Positions 11,774 through 22,561 are shown, numbered from the stretch's first letter. The stretch is DNA of 64,000 bases from Meandrina meandrites (GCA_963693305.1 OY855916.1:5687501-5751500); one strand, 5' to 3'. The notes: generated by a model from the letters alone, not told the origin. A program made the numbers and translations.

Positions 11774-13311
11774 ATGGGAATTTCCTGTTCTTGTGATAAA
11801 AGCGCGCGCTATAAAAATGCAATTATTTCTAGGGCAGAGCCTTATTTTGCCTCAGTGAAGTCCAAGGTGGGAATGAATAAAACAAGACATCAAGACGAAA
11901 TGAATTCTCATGAGAAGAAGGAAGGCGATTTCAAGAAGGCAGTGAAAGACAGTGTTGACATTGATCCGTCTGAAAAGGAAGAGGAAGACGAACCCGTCAT
12001 TCCGCAAGTCAAGGAAGTTAAGGTTCTGCCCCCAATTCGCAACAGAACCAATACCATGGCTCACATTTCCTACACGCCGAAAAGAGTGTGGGGAGGGAGT
12101 GTTTCTTCGTATTTAGGTAAGTCTGCCAAAGCCTACTGTCCCGGGGGGAAACTCGCATATGGAAGATACGGGGATGCGGGTCGTGGAATAGACCTTTTTC
12201 GCTTGGGCAGTTTGTTTTCCCATTACAGACCACGTGATATTCTCTAGAGAATTTTTCTTTTAACCACATAAAATTTATTCATTCATATACACGCGACACG
12301 CGAGTCTCAAGAGTATCATCACATGGTCTGTAATGGGGCAACAAAACGCCCAAGCAAAAAAGGTCTATTTGAACTAAACCCAAGAAGATCAATCTAGGCG
12401 TGGCTCAAACTTTATGAAAAAATAGCATTTTTTTTATGCCAGGTGGGCCTAAGCCGCCAGCTCGGCATGACGGCGTTTTTTTTATTTCTTCGTGTGCAGC
12501 CCAAAACAAGACCACGACAGCTAGAAGTACTGACATTCTGTTTAGAATTCCCTAAGTGAGGCTAAAATCCGTAATTACCACCCCTCAGTGAGACAACGAG
12601 CATCTCCCGAGTACTGGTTCTCCTCCTGAAAAACTATGCTTGTCCATTGCGAGTTGCTCATCAGCATTTTGTCAGATTACTCATTCAGTTCTCTAGTACC
12701 CTTTAATAGTTTGGCTTAGATTTTTAAGGGCTTGACAAATCTTTCTACCGATTAAATCACTCTCCAGGGAAGCGTTCTAAAGTGTAACAAATGAAAATAC
12801 GTTATCCGCTGTATCAGATGTTATCCGGCTGCTATTCCGATCCGTTATCCAGCTTTGAAAATAACCGGGCCCTGAGTATTGACAGGGGAATTGTGAGAGT
12901 TATGTCTTGCCCAAACACAACACGATGACCCCAACCAGTCAAACCAGGGTCCGAACCCTAGGCTTCCCAAACCCTGCGACCTCTTTCGGCAGAGTGAACC
13001 ACTTACTTTATCAGGTCCGCACAGCGTGCTAATGCTTGTTTCTCTCGAATTTAGACACAATCAAACGAGATTCTTGCGCCGACGAAGACTTGTTAACAGG
13101 AGGAAAAAAGCGAGAAAGAAGAGCTAGCTCGATAACGCAGCACACGCTTCGAAGAGGTAGTCAATCTGGGCAGCTGATAAGCTGGGAAAAACAAGTGACA
13201 GTGTTAGGTGAGGTGAATGAGACAGACGATTCAGTGAAAACGTCAGCTTTGAAGAAACGACGGCTAAGCAACAGGAGAAATTCCGAGCTGGTTAGTATAA
13301 TCAAAATCTAA
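11774..13311 (+). CDS. hypothetical protein with probable N-terminal acylation site
   Basis: Two exons, 11774-12116 and 13055-13311, join at a phase-1 intron (donor TTTAG|GTAAGT, acceptor GAATTTAG) to give 199 aa. I do not recognise the family. The chosen start gives MGISCSCDKSARYK, a good N-myristoylation context (Gly2, Ser6) with two cysteines suited to palmitoylation, so membrane anchoring from the cytoplasmic side is likely. An in-frame ATG at 11672 would instead put a hydrophobic stretch of about 30 residues in front, making a signal anchor; that segment is T-rich and may be 5'UTR. The middle is acidic (DPSEKEEEDEPVIP) and the C-terminal half is basic and serine-rich (KKRERRASS, LKKRRLSNRR), with possible basophilic-kinase sites. 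A GTTAGT at 13291 could be a further donor, so the 3' end is uncertain. Confidence 0.5.
12187..12369. repeat. inverted repeat (about 55-bp arms), MITE-like
   Basis: 12187-12240 is the imperfect inverse of about 12314-12369; the paired ends read AATAGACCTTTTTCGCTTGG and CCAAGCAAAAAAGGTCTATT. A diverged single arm of the same family lies at about 18020-18080. It sits in the intron of the small gene at 11774. Confidence 0.75.
12880..13015 (-). mobile_element. SINE fragment, reverse orientation
   Basis: On the reverse strand there is a B-box-like GGTTCGGACCC region followed by a TTGGGCAAGACATAACTCTC core. That core is shared with the SINEs at 22780, 26250, 44575 and 58186. Confidence 0.6.
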
Positions 13312-14204
13312 TTTCTCCGCAAAGGAGAACTAATTGTTAAGGCGATACGTGGAGAGAAGAACGAAACTTGTGAAGTAGGGTTATTGCCTTTCCACACCAC
13401 TAGATCTAAAGTGAGAATAATAATTATTATGAAGCAAGGAGGAATTAAACGAGAACGTTCCAAGAAGGAAGAAGGTCTCGCAAACTGTCAGTGCTTTTCA
13501 ATTCTCGTCTCCAGAGGCCGCGATCCTTTTGATCAGCACCAGCAGGAATCGCGATATTTGGCTGACCAAAAGGATCGCTGCCTCAGGGGATCGACTTTTG
13601 CACGCCATCATAAGTGCTCCCTCTTCTCTTGGAGAATAGGACCTTCTTCTAAGTTGTTGTTGTTTTTAGCTACGCTCCTTGCTCGTTTTCAAGTAACAAT
13701 CCTATCTCTCGTTTAGTAAACTCTCATCGAATTTAAACTTGCCACTTGTTATTAAATTATATCAAGTGATCATGATTCAAAAATAGGTCTTAATAACAGC
13801 AGCGATAGAACAAATTTTAAACTAAACACGACACTTTTAATTTTGACAAACATGTTTGTCAAAATTAAAAGTGTCGTGTTTAGTTTAAAATTAATTCTAA
13901 AATAGATTTTCATATTTTTAACGCAGATTCCAGTTTCTTCAAATTGAGGGAATACACTCAAGAAAATCACCTCAAGCTCTACAAGTAGTTTACAATGTAA
14001 TTCAAGCCTTGCCCTTCTGGTGCGACCCGAGTTTGATGAACTTAATCAATATGGACCATTTTCCTGCGGAATATCTTACAGGAATAGATTTTCGGTTTGG
14101 GAAAAAAGTTGTAGTTGCATGTAGTGAAATATGCAATAATTGTTTCTGATAAATTTGTAATTATTCGCTTATTGATGTCTTTGGTTCTTATGGCGTTACA
14201 CCCC
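13312..14204. other. intergenic region, nothing coding recognised
   Basis: A 110-codon frame at 13384-13716 has no recognisable features. The only notable structure is the long palindrome at 13813-13892, listed separately. Confidence 0.5.
13813..13892. repeat. perfect 80-bp palindrome (2 x 40 bp, no spacer)
   Basis: The 40 bases on each side of the ACA|TGT centre (between 13852 and 13853) are exact inverse complements. Two mismatches follow immediately beyond each arm. It could extrude as a cruciform or give a hairpin transcript. Confidence 0.95.
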
Positions 14205-14271
14205 GGTGAGGGGGGGAGGGGGAGGGGGTACTCAAAATATATTTTATACGGGGGGGGGGGGGGGGGGGGCT
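14205..14271. repeat. G-rich low-complexity tract
   Basis: Several runs of 5 to 20 G separated by short spacers; this satisfies a G-quadruplex pattern on the plus strand. Confidence 0.85.
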
Positions 14272-14279
14272 CCTCCCTC

Positions 14280-14646
14280 ACCCATACCCTTTGATATGCC
14301 GTTTTGACAGGAAAGGTACCTCTTTCAGATGCTTTTGATAGAAAATGGTACTCCTTTCTAATAAATAATCATGGAAACTTTATTGTTTCAGACAGTGAAC
14401 TTGAATGGGCTTCTTTTTATAGATCTGTTACAGTGGGGCACAGTTGTGGAATAGCCTTCCCCACGATGCCAGAGCTGCTAGATCCTTTAGCCACTTTAAA
14501 AGACTTATCAATTGCCTGATGTCTCCCTCGTGCTCCCACACGGCAAACATGTAAATCAGTTTTTTTTTTAATGTGATGTAATCATTCTTAACTTGTAACT
14601 GATGTTTTTACCGTGTTTAAATAAAGTATATGATGATGATGATGAT
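14280..14646 (+). mobile_element. 3' tail of a LINE (CR1/L2/Crack-like) ending in (ATG)n
   Basis: A frame across about 14449-14553 reads LWNSLPHDARAARSFSHFKR, the characteristic C-terminus of ORF2 in CR1/L2/Jockey-type LINEs. It is followed by a short 3'UTR and a (GAT)n tail at about 14628-14646, as expected for LINEs that end in a microsatellite. The upstream half is in another frame, so the copy is decayed. Confidence 0.7.
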
Positions 14647-15194
14647 CTATAAAAAGAGGCTTAGATTTACTTTGACATAACAAACAGTTTCTACCCATCT
14701 TTATTTTTCCCGGATACCGTTAGTGATGTTATTAATTGGTAACAAAAATTCCTTGTTATATTACAGATCGAATTGACTTTTCTTTACCATGACCAGTTTA
14801 TAAAGGCAAAGTCTGCACTCGGACTAAAGCGGCCCACCAGTATGGAGCCTGTCTCGGTTTTCACACCATGAAGTTACAAGGACTACTACTATTTTCCCTG
14901 TTGCACGTTCACGTTTAAATGCGTCTAGAACTTATTCGTGTAATGTGGATAAATATACTACTACTACTATTAGTACATCGATGTTACCCTCCCCCTCCCC
15001 CTAACATTTCGCCGGTGCCCAATTACATCACTAGTTGGCAAGATGGAGGGGGGTGGGGTAACTTGCCCCAAAACACGACAAAACTGTCTCGGGAACTCAG
15101 CAGAAGCCCAATTAACGCACTAGGCTACCCCCATCCCGATGCTACCACTTTCAAATTGTGATCAAATCAGCTTACTCGAGAAGCACGTATGCTA

Positions 15195-15429
15195 CAGGGT
15201 CGTAGCCAGAAGCAAGATCTGCGATCGCCCAAGGCACGAGCCTCAAGGGGGGTGTGGGGGCATGACAAAATGTTGAATCTAGAAGCCCTGAAATGCGATT
15301 TTCAGACTTTTCGTTAGGTATTCCTTCAGAAAAATCAATCTCGTTCACAAGACGTATTTTGATTTTAAATTTGGGTTAAAATCTAGACGAGACAAGTGCC
15401 TCGTCTTGCCTTTGCCAGGTACGGCCCTG
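15195..15429. mobile_element. short inverted-repeat element
   Basis: The left end CAGGGTCGTAGCCAG and the right end, whose inverse is CAGGGCCGTACCTGG, are imperfect terminal inverted repeats. The interior is noncoding. Confidence 0.55.
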
Positions 15430-15447
15430 CGTCATTGCTTATATTTA

Positions 15448-16410
15448 CTAAAAGGTAGATTCAACGTCTTGTGAACAGCCTGGGCCAACTGCAGTACTTT
15501 CACTCGGTCGCCCTTCTTTGATCATAAACAGTAAAAGAATAATGGCGATGAACAGATCAAAGGAAAGTATCGCGAGAAAGAGATTCCTCTCTATCTGATC
15601 GATGAGAAACAAGATGAGCAAAACCGGAACATCAAGGAAGACTCGATAGCAAAAAGACGCTGGGGCGAGGCAGAGATTGACATTGTTTGCACATAGTACA
15701 TGATATAATCCGTGTACAGAGATTAGATAAAACGCCGCTGCCAAATAACCATCCGCGTACCGATCAAACTCATCAAGAGCGAACATTTTTTGAGCAAAAT
15801 CAGGCCTCACTACCAAAACGAACCAAAAAATTGCTTGGATGGCGCCAGAGATGAACATGACCGTGATCGAGCCTCCTGTTTTAACACCACGGCATTCACG
15901 AAATGGTGCGAGGAGTTCTTTGAAAAAGGCGTTTAACGAAGGTTTGTCCGTTTCCCAGCACCAAATGAATAGGGTGCTTAGAGTGAGCGACGCATCAAGG
16001 GTCATGAAAAGCACCGCGAAAGCAACAGGGACCATTTCTCTGATGATCAACATCAGCCCCGTGGCTGTCACCCAAATAAGACGGCTAAAAAATGAGGCGA
16101 AAATAGTTCCGTAGCGATACGCTTTATGATTGGACCGCGCCACGATTATAAATAGGAATCCCACGTCCATTATTCCGAGGCCGACCAATCGGACGTAACC
16201 CTTAGAGCGGCCGTGGTATTCCAGTTGTAATATGTAATGATATAACTCTGGGGCGGCCAGGAAGGAAAATCCACCAAAACAGTAGGCAATCAGTGAAGAC
16301 CACAGAAAGAACTTCTCCGTTTTGCTCATCGGCTTCCGTCGAGGAATGGAAAACATGAACTTGAACCAGTCACGCAACATCACGAGGAAGTCTTTAGTTA
16401 ACTGTTTCAC
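15448..16410 (-). CDS. uncharacterised eight-helix membrane protein (duplicated 4-TM unit)
   Basis: An intronless 320-residue frame with ATG at 16410. I count eight hydrophobic segments at about residues 33-55, 72-92, 102-122, 126-148, 180-200, 218-238, 253-272 and 276-298. The two halves look like copies of one four-helix unit. Residues 102-140 (FASFFSRLIWVTATGLMLII) align by eye with residues 250-290 (PASFCYRVFLDVPVLLILFL), and both copies have a Pro-acidic pair after the first helix (APELYHY against RPDFAQK) and Gly-Tyr before the second. Helix 3 of the first half carries an Arg and helix 2 an Asp. The N-terminus is basic (FSIPRRKPMSKTEK) and the C-terminus hydrophilic. There is no signal peptide and no family I can name; transport or scaffolding roles would be guesswork. 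The length and uninterrupted frame make it a credible gene. Confidence 0.8.
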   Translation of the reverse strand: MKQLTKDFLVMLRDWFKFMFSIPRRKPMSKTEKFFLWSSLIAYCFGGFSFLAAPELYHYILQLEYHGRSKGYVRLVGLGIMDVGFLFIIVARSNHKAYRYGTIFASFFSRLIWVTATGLMLIIREMVPVAFAVLFMTLDASLTLSTLFIWCWETDKPSLNAFFKELLAPFRECRGVKTGGSITVMFISGAIQAIFWFVLVVRPDFAQKMFALDEFDRYADGYLAAAFYLISVHGLYHVLCANNVNLCLAPASFCYRVFLDVPVLLILFLIDQIERNLFLAILSFDLFIAIILLLFMIKEGRPSESTAVGPGCSQDVESTF

Positions 16411-16830
16411 TCACGTCTGTCCAATAATAATAAAAAAATTATTTAAGCATACATTAAAATTTATTGTGTGTTCTTTCGTTTGCAGGATTTCTTGCAACAT
16501 ACTGCGAAAATATACCTTCGGGCAAGATAAAATTTCGTGTCTAGCGTGACACTAGAAAAACCAGGAAGCCTGGGCCGAATTAGTAACTTTGTCACGCAGT
16601 CTGTCACGCATCAATATGTCACGAGACCATGTTGTTATGTTTGCTTGTAAGAACTGGGACTGAGCCGTTTGAATGCTGTTTTTGGCCATTAATTTTTCAG
16701 TTTTCAGTCCCTTCTTTTGCCACAGGTCTTTATGGAGAGGGACGTTCTAGTCAAATCGTGGTATTTTGGTTTTGAGAAGTTATTTTCTTTTAAATTTGCA
16801 TAAGTTATAAACCGATAACAAAGAACCAAC
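16411..16830. other. intergenic, between divergently transcribed genes
   Basis: About 420 bp separate the start codons of the minus-strand membrane protein and the plus-strand Ig receptor A, so the stretch probably holds both promoters. It contains several GTCACG words (16590-16625) but no element I can name. Confidence 0.45.
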
Positions 16831-19800
16831 ATGGCGGCCTCAAGGACATGGTCGTGTTGTGTTTTCCTTTTGCAAGGATTGCTTGTTGTCGTCAACTTTA
16901 TCGTTACAATCGGTAAGTATGAAGTGTTAACGTTTTTTCGTCCTATAAGGTAAACCTGCTTCTTTGTTAACAAACGTGTTATTCGTAAGTTTGAAATAAT
17001 CGAGTTCAGTACTCCTCGCGAGTTTGATTTGAATAAACAACTTCCCGCTTAAAATTAGTTAAACGATCGCATAAGTTAACGTTATCGAAACAGTATAAAT
17101 TACGAGCGTAAGAGAGTTGATGTAATGGTCGATTTTATAACTTGTGTGGAGTTTGGTAATGTTTTTACCATCGGGAAATATTCTGTGTAAGCAATCGGGC
17201 AATATTACGAGAACCTATCTTTACAGCTTAAAAAAAAACAACTCTAATATATGTGTACAACTTGCATACATCGTCAATATTCTCTTTCAGCTTTCACGAA
17301 GTTCTTTTCGTTTCTTTTTCAGCTCTTGTATGCTGGCATATTTCACTAATTTCTCATAAGGTCAATAAGCATTTATAATCTGTAGTTTGATCTGTGGATT
17401 AGATAATTTAACACAGCACGTCCGTGCTCCCATGTCAAAACAATATTTATCTGAGTGACGTGACGTCATTTTCAATGAGTTGAATTGATGGTCGATCAAA
17501 ACAATATTACACTGGATTGCCGATTTCTCCAGTTCGACCCAAATCCCTTGGAATTGCTTCACTTGGTATAATTAGGAATATTTTAACGCCGATTTCTCGA
17601 ATCAATTTTCGTCTCCCCCGGTGGTCCGAAAAATCGGTATTCCACTCTATTTGAAAACTTAGCTATAAAGCAAAGTCATTTATTAGCCCCTGGAGTGACT
17701 TAAGCTAAAGGTATGACAACAATGAAATGCAATTCATTTTAACAAAACTCGTTGTTAGTTTTGTGTTTTTAGTCTCTCTGTTTGCACTTACCTTTTATAA
17801 TTGTTGCGTGATATTCACGTTACTTCCTTCAACTAAACGAAAAGCGAAAAATTACATTCACTTCATGCGTGATGCGTGGATCAAACCCATGTTTCAACCG
17901 TGAATAAAGCGCTTTTAGAAATAATCACTCAACTAGAAACAAAATAAGCTGCATTACGTAAATTGCCCATATCAGATCATGTAAGGTGTATCTGAAAATT
18001 ATTCATTCATTTTCACATAAGGGAAACATCATATGGTCTGAAATCGGACAACAAACAAACGAAGCTAAAAAGGTTTATTACATGTAGCACTGTAATTGTT
18101 GATGATTCGTGCGGATTAAGGTTACTATTGTTAACGGCCACTAATTTTAACGAGTTGGGCGAAAATTTGTCTGGGTCAAATTTACTTAAGAAAGTTTGAT
18201 CGCCGCCGTCGTGAAGACTTCTTTCCCTATCGAGGACCCATTTTCTGAAACTTTTAATTAACTTTGTTCTTCAGTTCGGCATGTACTAAAACCATGTACT
18301 AAAACCCGAAATAACGAAACGGCGAAACCACCGAAACGAAACGAAACGACATATATAGAGTACTGCCCTAAACAACAAATAAAAGCTTAACGCAAGCAAA
18401 CCTCAGTAAAAGCTAACCGCAAGCACGTTTCTTTTCGTTTCGTTTCGTTGTTTCGGGTCTTACTACAAACCCTTCAGTTCTGATAATGAAAATGTTCGTT
18501 CGATTTTAAGTGAGTTTGTTCTTTTACTGAACATTTATTTCTATCCTAGCTATAGTTCAATAAAAACTGGCTTACACGACAACGCTAATTTTTTAAATTT
18601 CCAGAAAATCGCTAAATTAAATAGTAGCTAAATCTTGCTCTGGAAAAATCGCTAAAATTTGTAGCTGCTAACATAAGTAACCATAAGGTATATTTTTCAT
18701 TTATTTTTGTTTATTTTTTATCCGCATAATATGTGCTTTTGTTAGCTGAAGTAGTTTTACAGTTTTCTCGAAGTTTTCGTTGTAGGTAACGTTTCAAAAA
18801 CGTAGTGTAGTGCTTATATATCTGCGTACATATATCTTGGACTCTGTTTTACAAACGTCTCGCTATTTCCAACAAAAACCCGTTTTGCTAGTTAGATACT
18901 GTTGTGCAATTTTCAAATAAAAAAGCTCTCGTACAACGGCGGACAGAATTCTGCATTTTCGAGTTCAAAATTTCAGTAACAAACGCTATTAAATTTAATG
19001 GTTTAATATAATTACTTATTTTTTCCAGGGATCACTCTGGACACGGGCCTCACAAGACAAGAAATCACAACTTCCCTCGGCCAGCCGGCAAACCTTGGTT
19101 GCTATGTCAACCAAACTAACTCAAGTTCTTTAACCTATTCCTGGACAAAAGATAATTCGACTGTCACGCAATCCTCGAACATAAGGGTACACGGTAACGT
19201 TTTAGTAGTAACTCCACAGAAAAACACAGACTTTGGAACGTACGAGTGTCACGTTAGTGACGGCGTGACGGACACAAAATGTAATATTTCATTGTTGATG
19301 CCTGGATGCAATAACACCGGTGAGTTTTTTTTTGTGTGAGAATTTATATTTTTGTTAAACGCAAGAAAATCGTTTCGTCGCACTGTTGATGAGAACCACT
19401 TAAGTGTTTTTACCAGCCCCCCAAGTGAGCATCAAGATATTTGGATGGAAAGTTTTGGGGAGGTGGCTATTTTGCACACCGTCTGAAGCCCTGGCCAAAT
19501 GAGGATGAAAACTGATAAGAGTTGACTCTCATGAGTGTTTCGTCAACTCTCGTCAACTATCGTCAAGTCGGGCCAAACGAAAACGAGAGTTGTCAAGAAT
19601 CCGTCAAGAGTTAGAGAACGAAAGAGAAAGCTCTGATCGACTCTCGTTAAAAAAATTTGAGCACGTTCAAAGTCGATGAGAGTTTGAGGCCAAAGGAGAG
19701 CAAGAGTTTGAACTCTCTCGTCAACTTACTCTCATCCTCGTTTGGCGCGGGCTTAAACAGTGTTAGAAAGAAGCATACACTTAGCTATCTTTTGCGAAAG

Positions 19801-21622
19801 TTGATGGTTAAATTTTTCATTATCCCTTAGACCCTTGACGTACGCCCATTAATCTGATGGTAAAATTGCAATCTTTTGTCAGTTAACTGGGAAATGGTAA
19901 ATGTATCATGTATCGACAATTAGCAAAATGAAACCCTCCTTTGAAGGTTGACAGTGAAACCCTCGCTCAGTGGTCGCCTGACGGTTAAATTTTTATCCGT
20001 TAGACCTTTGACTATTATGTCTACGAGACTCGCTTTTAATGGTCAACGGTAAAGAATATTGCCATTTGTTAAGGGTAAATTCTCAACCATAAGCCCCTTG
20101 ACGTTTTTAAAACCCTCCTCAGTTTAACAGTAAAAATCGCCCTTATTTGTCGGTATTTAGTATTAATATACATCGTTTTGACCGTTCATAGACAACATTA
20201 GTCTCTTCCAACGAAAACTGCGCACACTGGACACTTTATGTAGTTGATCTTTTGATGTTATTTTTGTTTGTTTTTGTTTCAGAGCATGAGGAAACTCTTC
20301 AAGCACACTTTGGATGTGCTAATATTTCAGTACTGATGCCAGTATTGGCGTTTGCCGTAGTTTCGCTTCTGTTGAATATTCACTTTCTAATACGATGGAA
20401 GCGAAGGGAAAGGTGGGTGTTCTCTGAGGAAGACATTTTGCAACTGCAGGCAGCTCAGGAACGTTTCTCAATTGAAGAAAAACCTGAAGAATGTGTTGAA
20501 ATAAAGAAAAAGGAGCCTTTCTTCGGACGACTTAGAAAGCGCCGAAAAGGAGACTATGAAACTGATCTACATATTGAAGAAAACGACAGAAACCATCAGG
20601 AAATTATGTGTGAAAGCGACACACGCGAGAAACACAAAGAAGAAGCCATTGAAATGCATGAAATCCAAGACATCCCGAGTGTGGCAGAGATCAAAGCTGC
20701 CGACAAGAAAAGTGGCGAAACTGCGCCTGCTCGTTCAGATGCAACTCGCAGACCAGTTGAAGTGGAGACTCCAAGGATGGCCGATTTGTTCAATACCACC
20801 GACATTGGAAATGACGAAACAGCGCCTGCTCTTTCAGAGGCAGCCCGCAGACCAGATGTATCGGAGACTCCTAGGATAGCAGATTTCTTCAATACCGCTG
20901 ACGAAGAAAATGACGAAACAGAACCTGCTCTTTCAGAGGCAGCCCGCAGACCACATATATCGGAGACTCCAAGGATAGCAGATTTCTTCAATACTTCTAT
21001 CGAAGAAAATGACGAAACAGCACCTGCTCTTTCAGAGGCAGCCCGCAGACCAAACGTCTCGGAGACTCCGAGGATAGCAGAATTCTTCAATACCGCTGAC
21101 GAAGAAACTGACGAAACAGGACCTACTCTTTCAGAGGCAGCCCGCAGACCAGATGTATCGGAGACTCTTAGGATAGCAGATTTCTTCAATACTGCTGACG
21201 GAGAAAATGACGAAACAGAACCTGCTCTTTCAGAGGCAGCCTGCAGACCGACTGTATCGGAGACTCCAAGGATAGCAGATTTCTTCAATACCGCTGACGA
21301 AGAAACTGACGAAACAGGACCTGCTCTTTCAGAGGCAGTCCGCAGACCAAAGGTATCGGAGACCCCAAGGATAGCAGATTTCTTCAATATCGCCGACGAA
21401 AAAAGTAACGAAACAGCGCCTGCTCTTTCAGAGGCAGCCCGCAGACCAAATGTGTCGGAGACTCCAAGGATAGCAGATTTTTTCTTACCTGGCGATGACA
21501 CGGATGATGAAGGCAGTGGACGCGAGAGCATGCACTCTGAAGAACCGCTTGTTAGTCATTATATGGAGAAGATGGATTTTGAGAGAAAAGGCGACAGTGA
21601 CGGTGAACCCGTTGTGAAGTAA
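16831..21622 (+). CDS. Ig receptor A: signal peptide, one Ig domain, TM, repeat-rich tail
   Basis: Exons 16831-16912, 19029-19319 and 20283-21622 join through two phase-1 introns to 570 aa. Exon 1 is a signal peptide (MAASRTWSCC followed by a hydrophobic core). Exon 2 is a single Ig domain: B-strand NLGCY, C-strand YSWTKD, F-strand DFGTYECHV, plus an extra cysteine in the G strand (DTKCNIS) that paralogues B and C share. Several N-x-S/T sites are present. Exon 3 starts with a short stalk, a juxtamembrane Cys136, a membrane helix at about residues 139-161 ([15 protein letters not shown]) and a basic stop-transfer WKRRER. The cytoplasmic tail of about 400 residues is highly charged and contains eight 33-34-residue repeats (about 267-531) with core SEAARRP-SETPRIADFFN. 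I see no kinase, TIR or ITIM motif. Inference: a cell-surface recognition or adhesion receptor. No named orthologue is recognised. Confidence 0.85.
18298..18473. repeat. inverted repeat rich in CGAAA/TTTCG, MITE-like
   Basis: The left segment has ACCCGAAATAACGAAACG and the right segment has CGTTTCGTTGTTTCGGGT, roughly inverse copies. It lies in intron 1 of Ig receptor A. Confidence 0.55.
19486..19754. mobile_element. MITE with about 20-bp terminal inverted repeats
   Basis: It starts AAGCCCTGGCCAAATGAGGA and ends with the imperfect inverse TCCTCGTTTGGCGCGGGCTT. The interior is full of GAGTT/AACTC words in both orientations. It lies in intron 2 of Ig receptor A and is noncoding. Confidence 0.75.
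20708..21502 (+). repeat. coding minisatellite, eight 99-102-bp units
   Basis: Eight tandem copies inside the last exon of Ig receptor A, each encoding 33-34 residues with core SEAARRPxVSETPRIADFFN. The first copy is the most diverged and the last is cut short. Variation is concentrated at a few residues (after RRP, and in the acidic NTADEE linker). The reverse strand is also open for 311 codons, a by-product of the repeat composition. Confidence 0.95.
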
Positions 21623-22560
21623 TTAAAACCGGTTTGGGCGCCATATTGGATGGTGCAAAAGGTTCCCAAGACGGGTAGCCTGCGTGGCTAGGTTCATCAC
21701 TTGAGAGCGCTCCCTGTGGTTCGGATCGCTACTTCCGGTTTACTCGGGTTCATTCTTTCAACGATAAAGCAAAAACCCTTGCCATGGAGGCTACAAAGAC
21801 GGTGGTTGCATACGCAACTACTTGTTACCATATTTTCTCGTCTTAACGACTGGGACCCAGCATTTATCGAGAAAATAGGACATAGTTGTTTCGTAACTTT
21901 CGAAGGTTTTCAGTTGTGGAAAGGCAAAAATTTCAAACAAGGAAAACGAGAAAACGAGAGAGAGAGAACTAGAATGAGTTCAGTTCCCTTTTTTCACTTT
22001 AACAATTTTCTCGTTCACACGGTTGCTTTCCCCTTTCCGCCGCAATCTCAGTCAGAGACAAAAACAAGCTATCCCCGCAAACAAACATTTCTATAACGAA
22101 CTTGTTCTTAATTTTTTCCAAAAAAACATCCGGCCGATTATTACAGATTACTAGACAGTAATCTCCCTTCAATATCAATTTGTAAAGTGAAGCAAAGATT
22201 ACTGTTTTACAAGTTTTTTTAGGAACAGCTCCCATTTTATAAATAAGTTTTAGCTCTTCTTCCAAAGAAGCAATATCCTAGATATGTTTTATCCAAGTTT
22301 CTTACTGGGGTTTAATATTCTGCTAATGTATAGAGAGTTTGAGACAAAAAAGTCATATATATTATAAAGAAACAATGTGCAAAAACGCTGAAGACACGCT
22401 TACGTTACGATGAAAAGAAACATCTCTGTTTGTTAGTTATACTTATATTCCCAAACATTGATATTTTTAACATAGTATTTTGAAAATTTTCGATGGCTTC
22501 GTTTTCATTTATGTCTGGTGTATTTGATACAGGCAGCGTCTGCATTGGGCTGCCGGAGCT
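21623..22560. other. 3' flank of Ig receptor A, nothing recognised
   Basis: AT-rich flank with a few short frames, none with recognisable content. There is no clear polyadenylation signal close to the stop. Confidence 0.45.
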
Positions 22561-22561
22561 T

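Noticed and set aside
20596..21531. 311-codon open frame on the minus strand
   Set aside because: It mirrors the coding minisatellite of Ig receptor A; the repeat simply lacks stops on the opposite strand. No splice or domain support.
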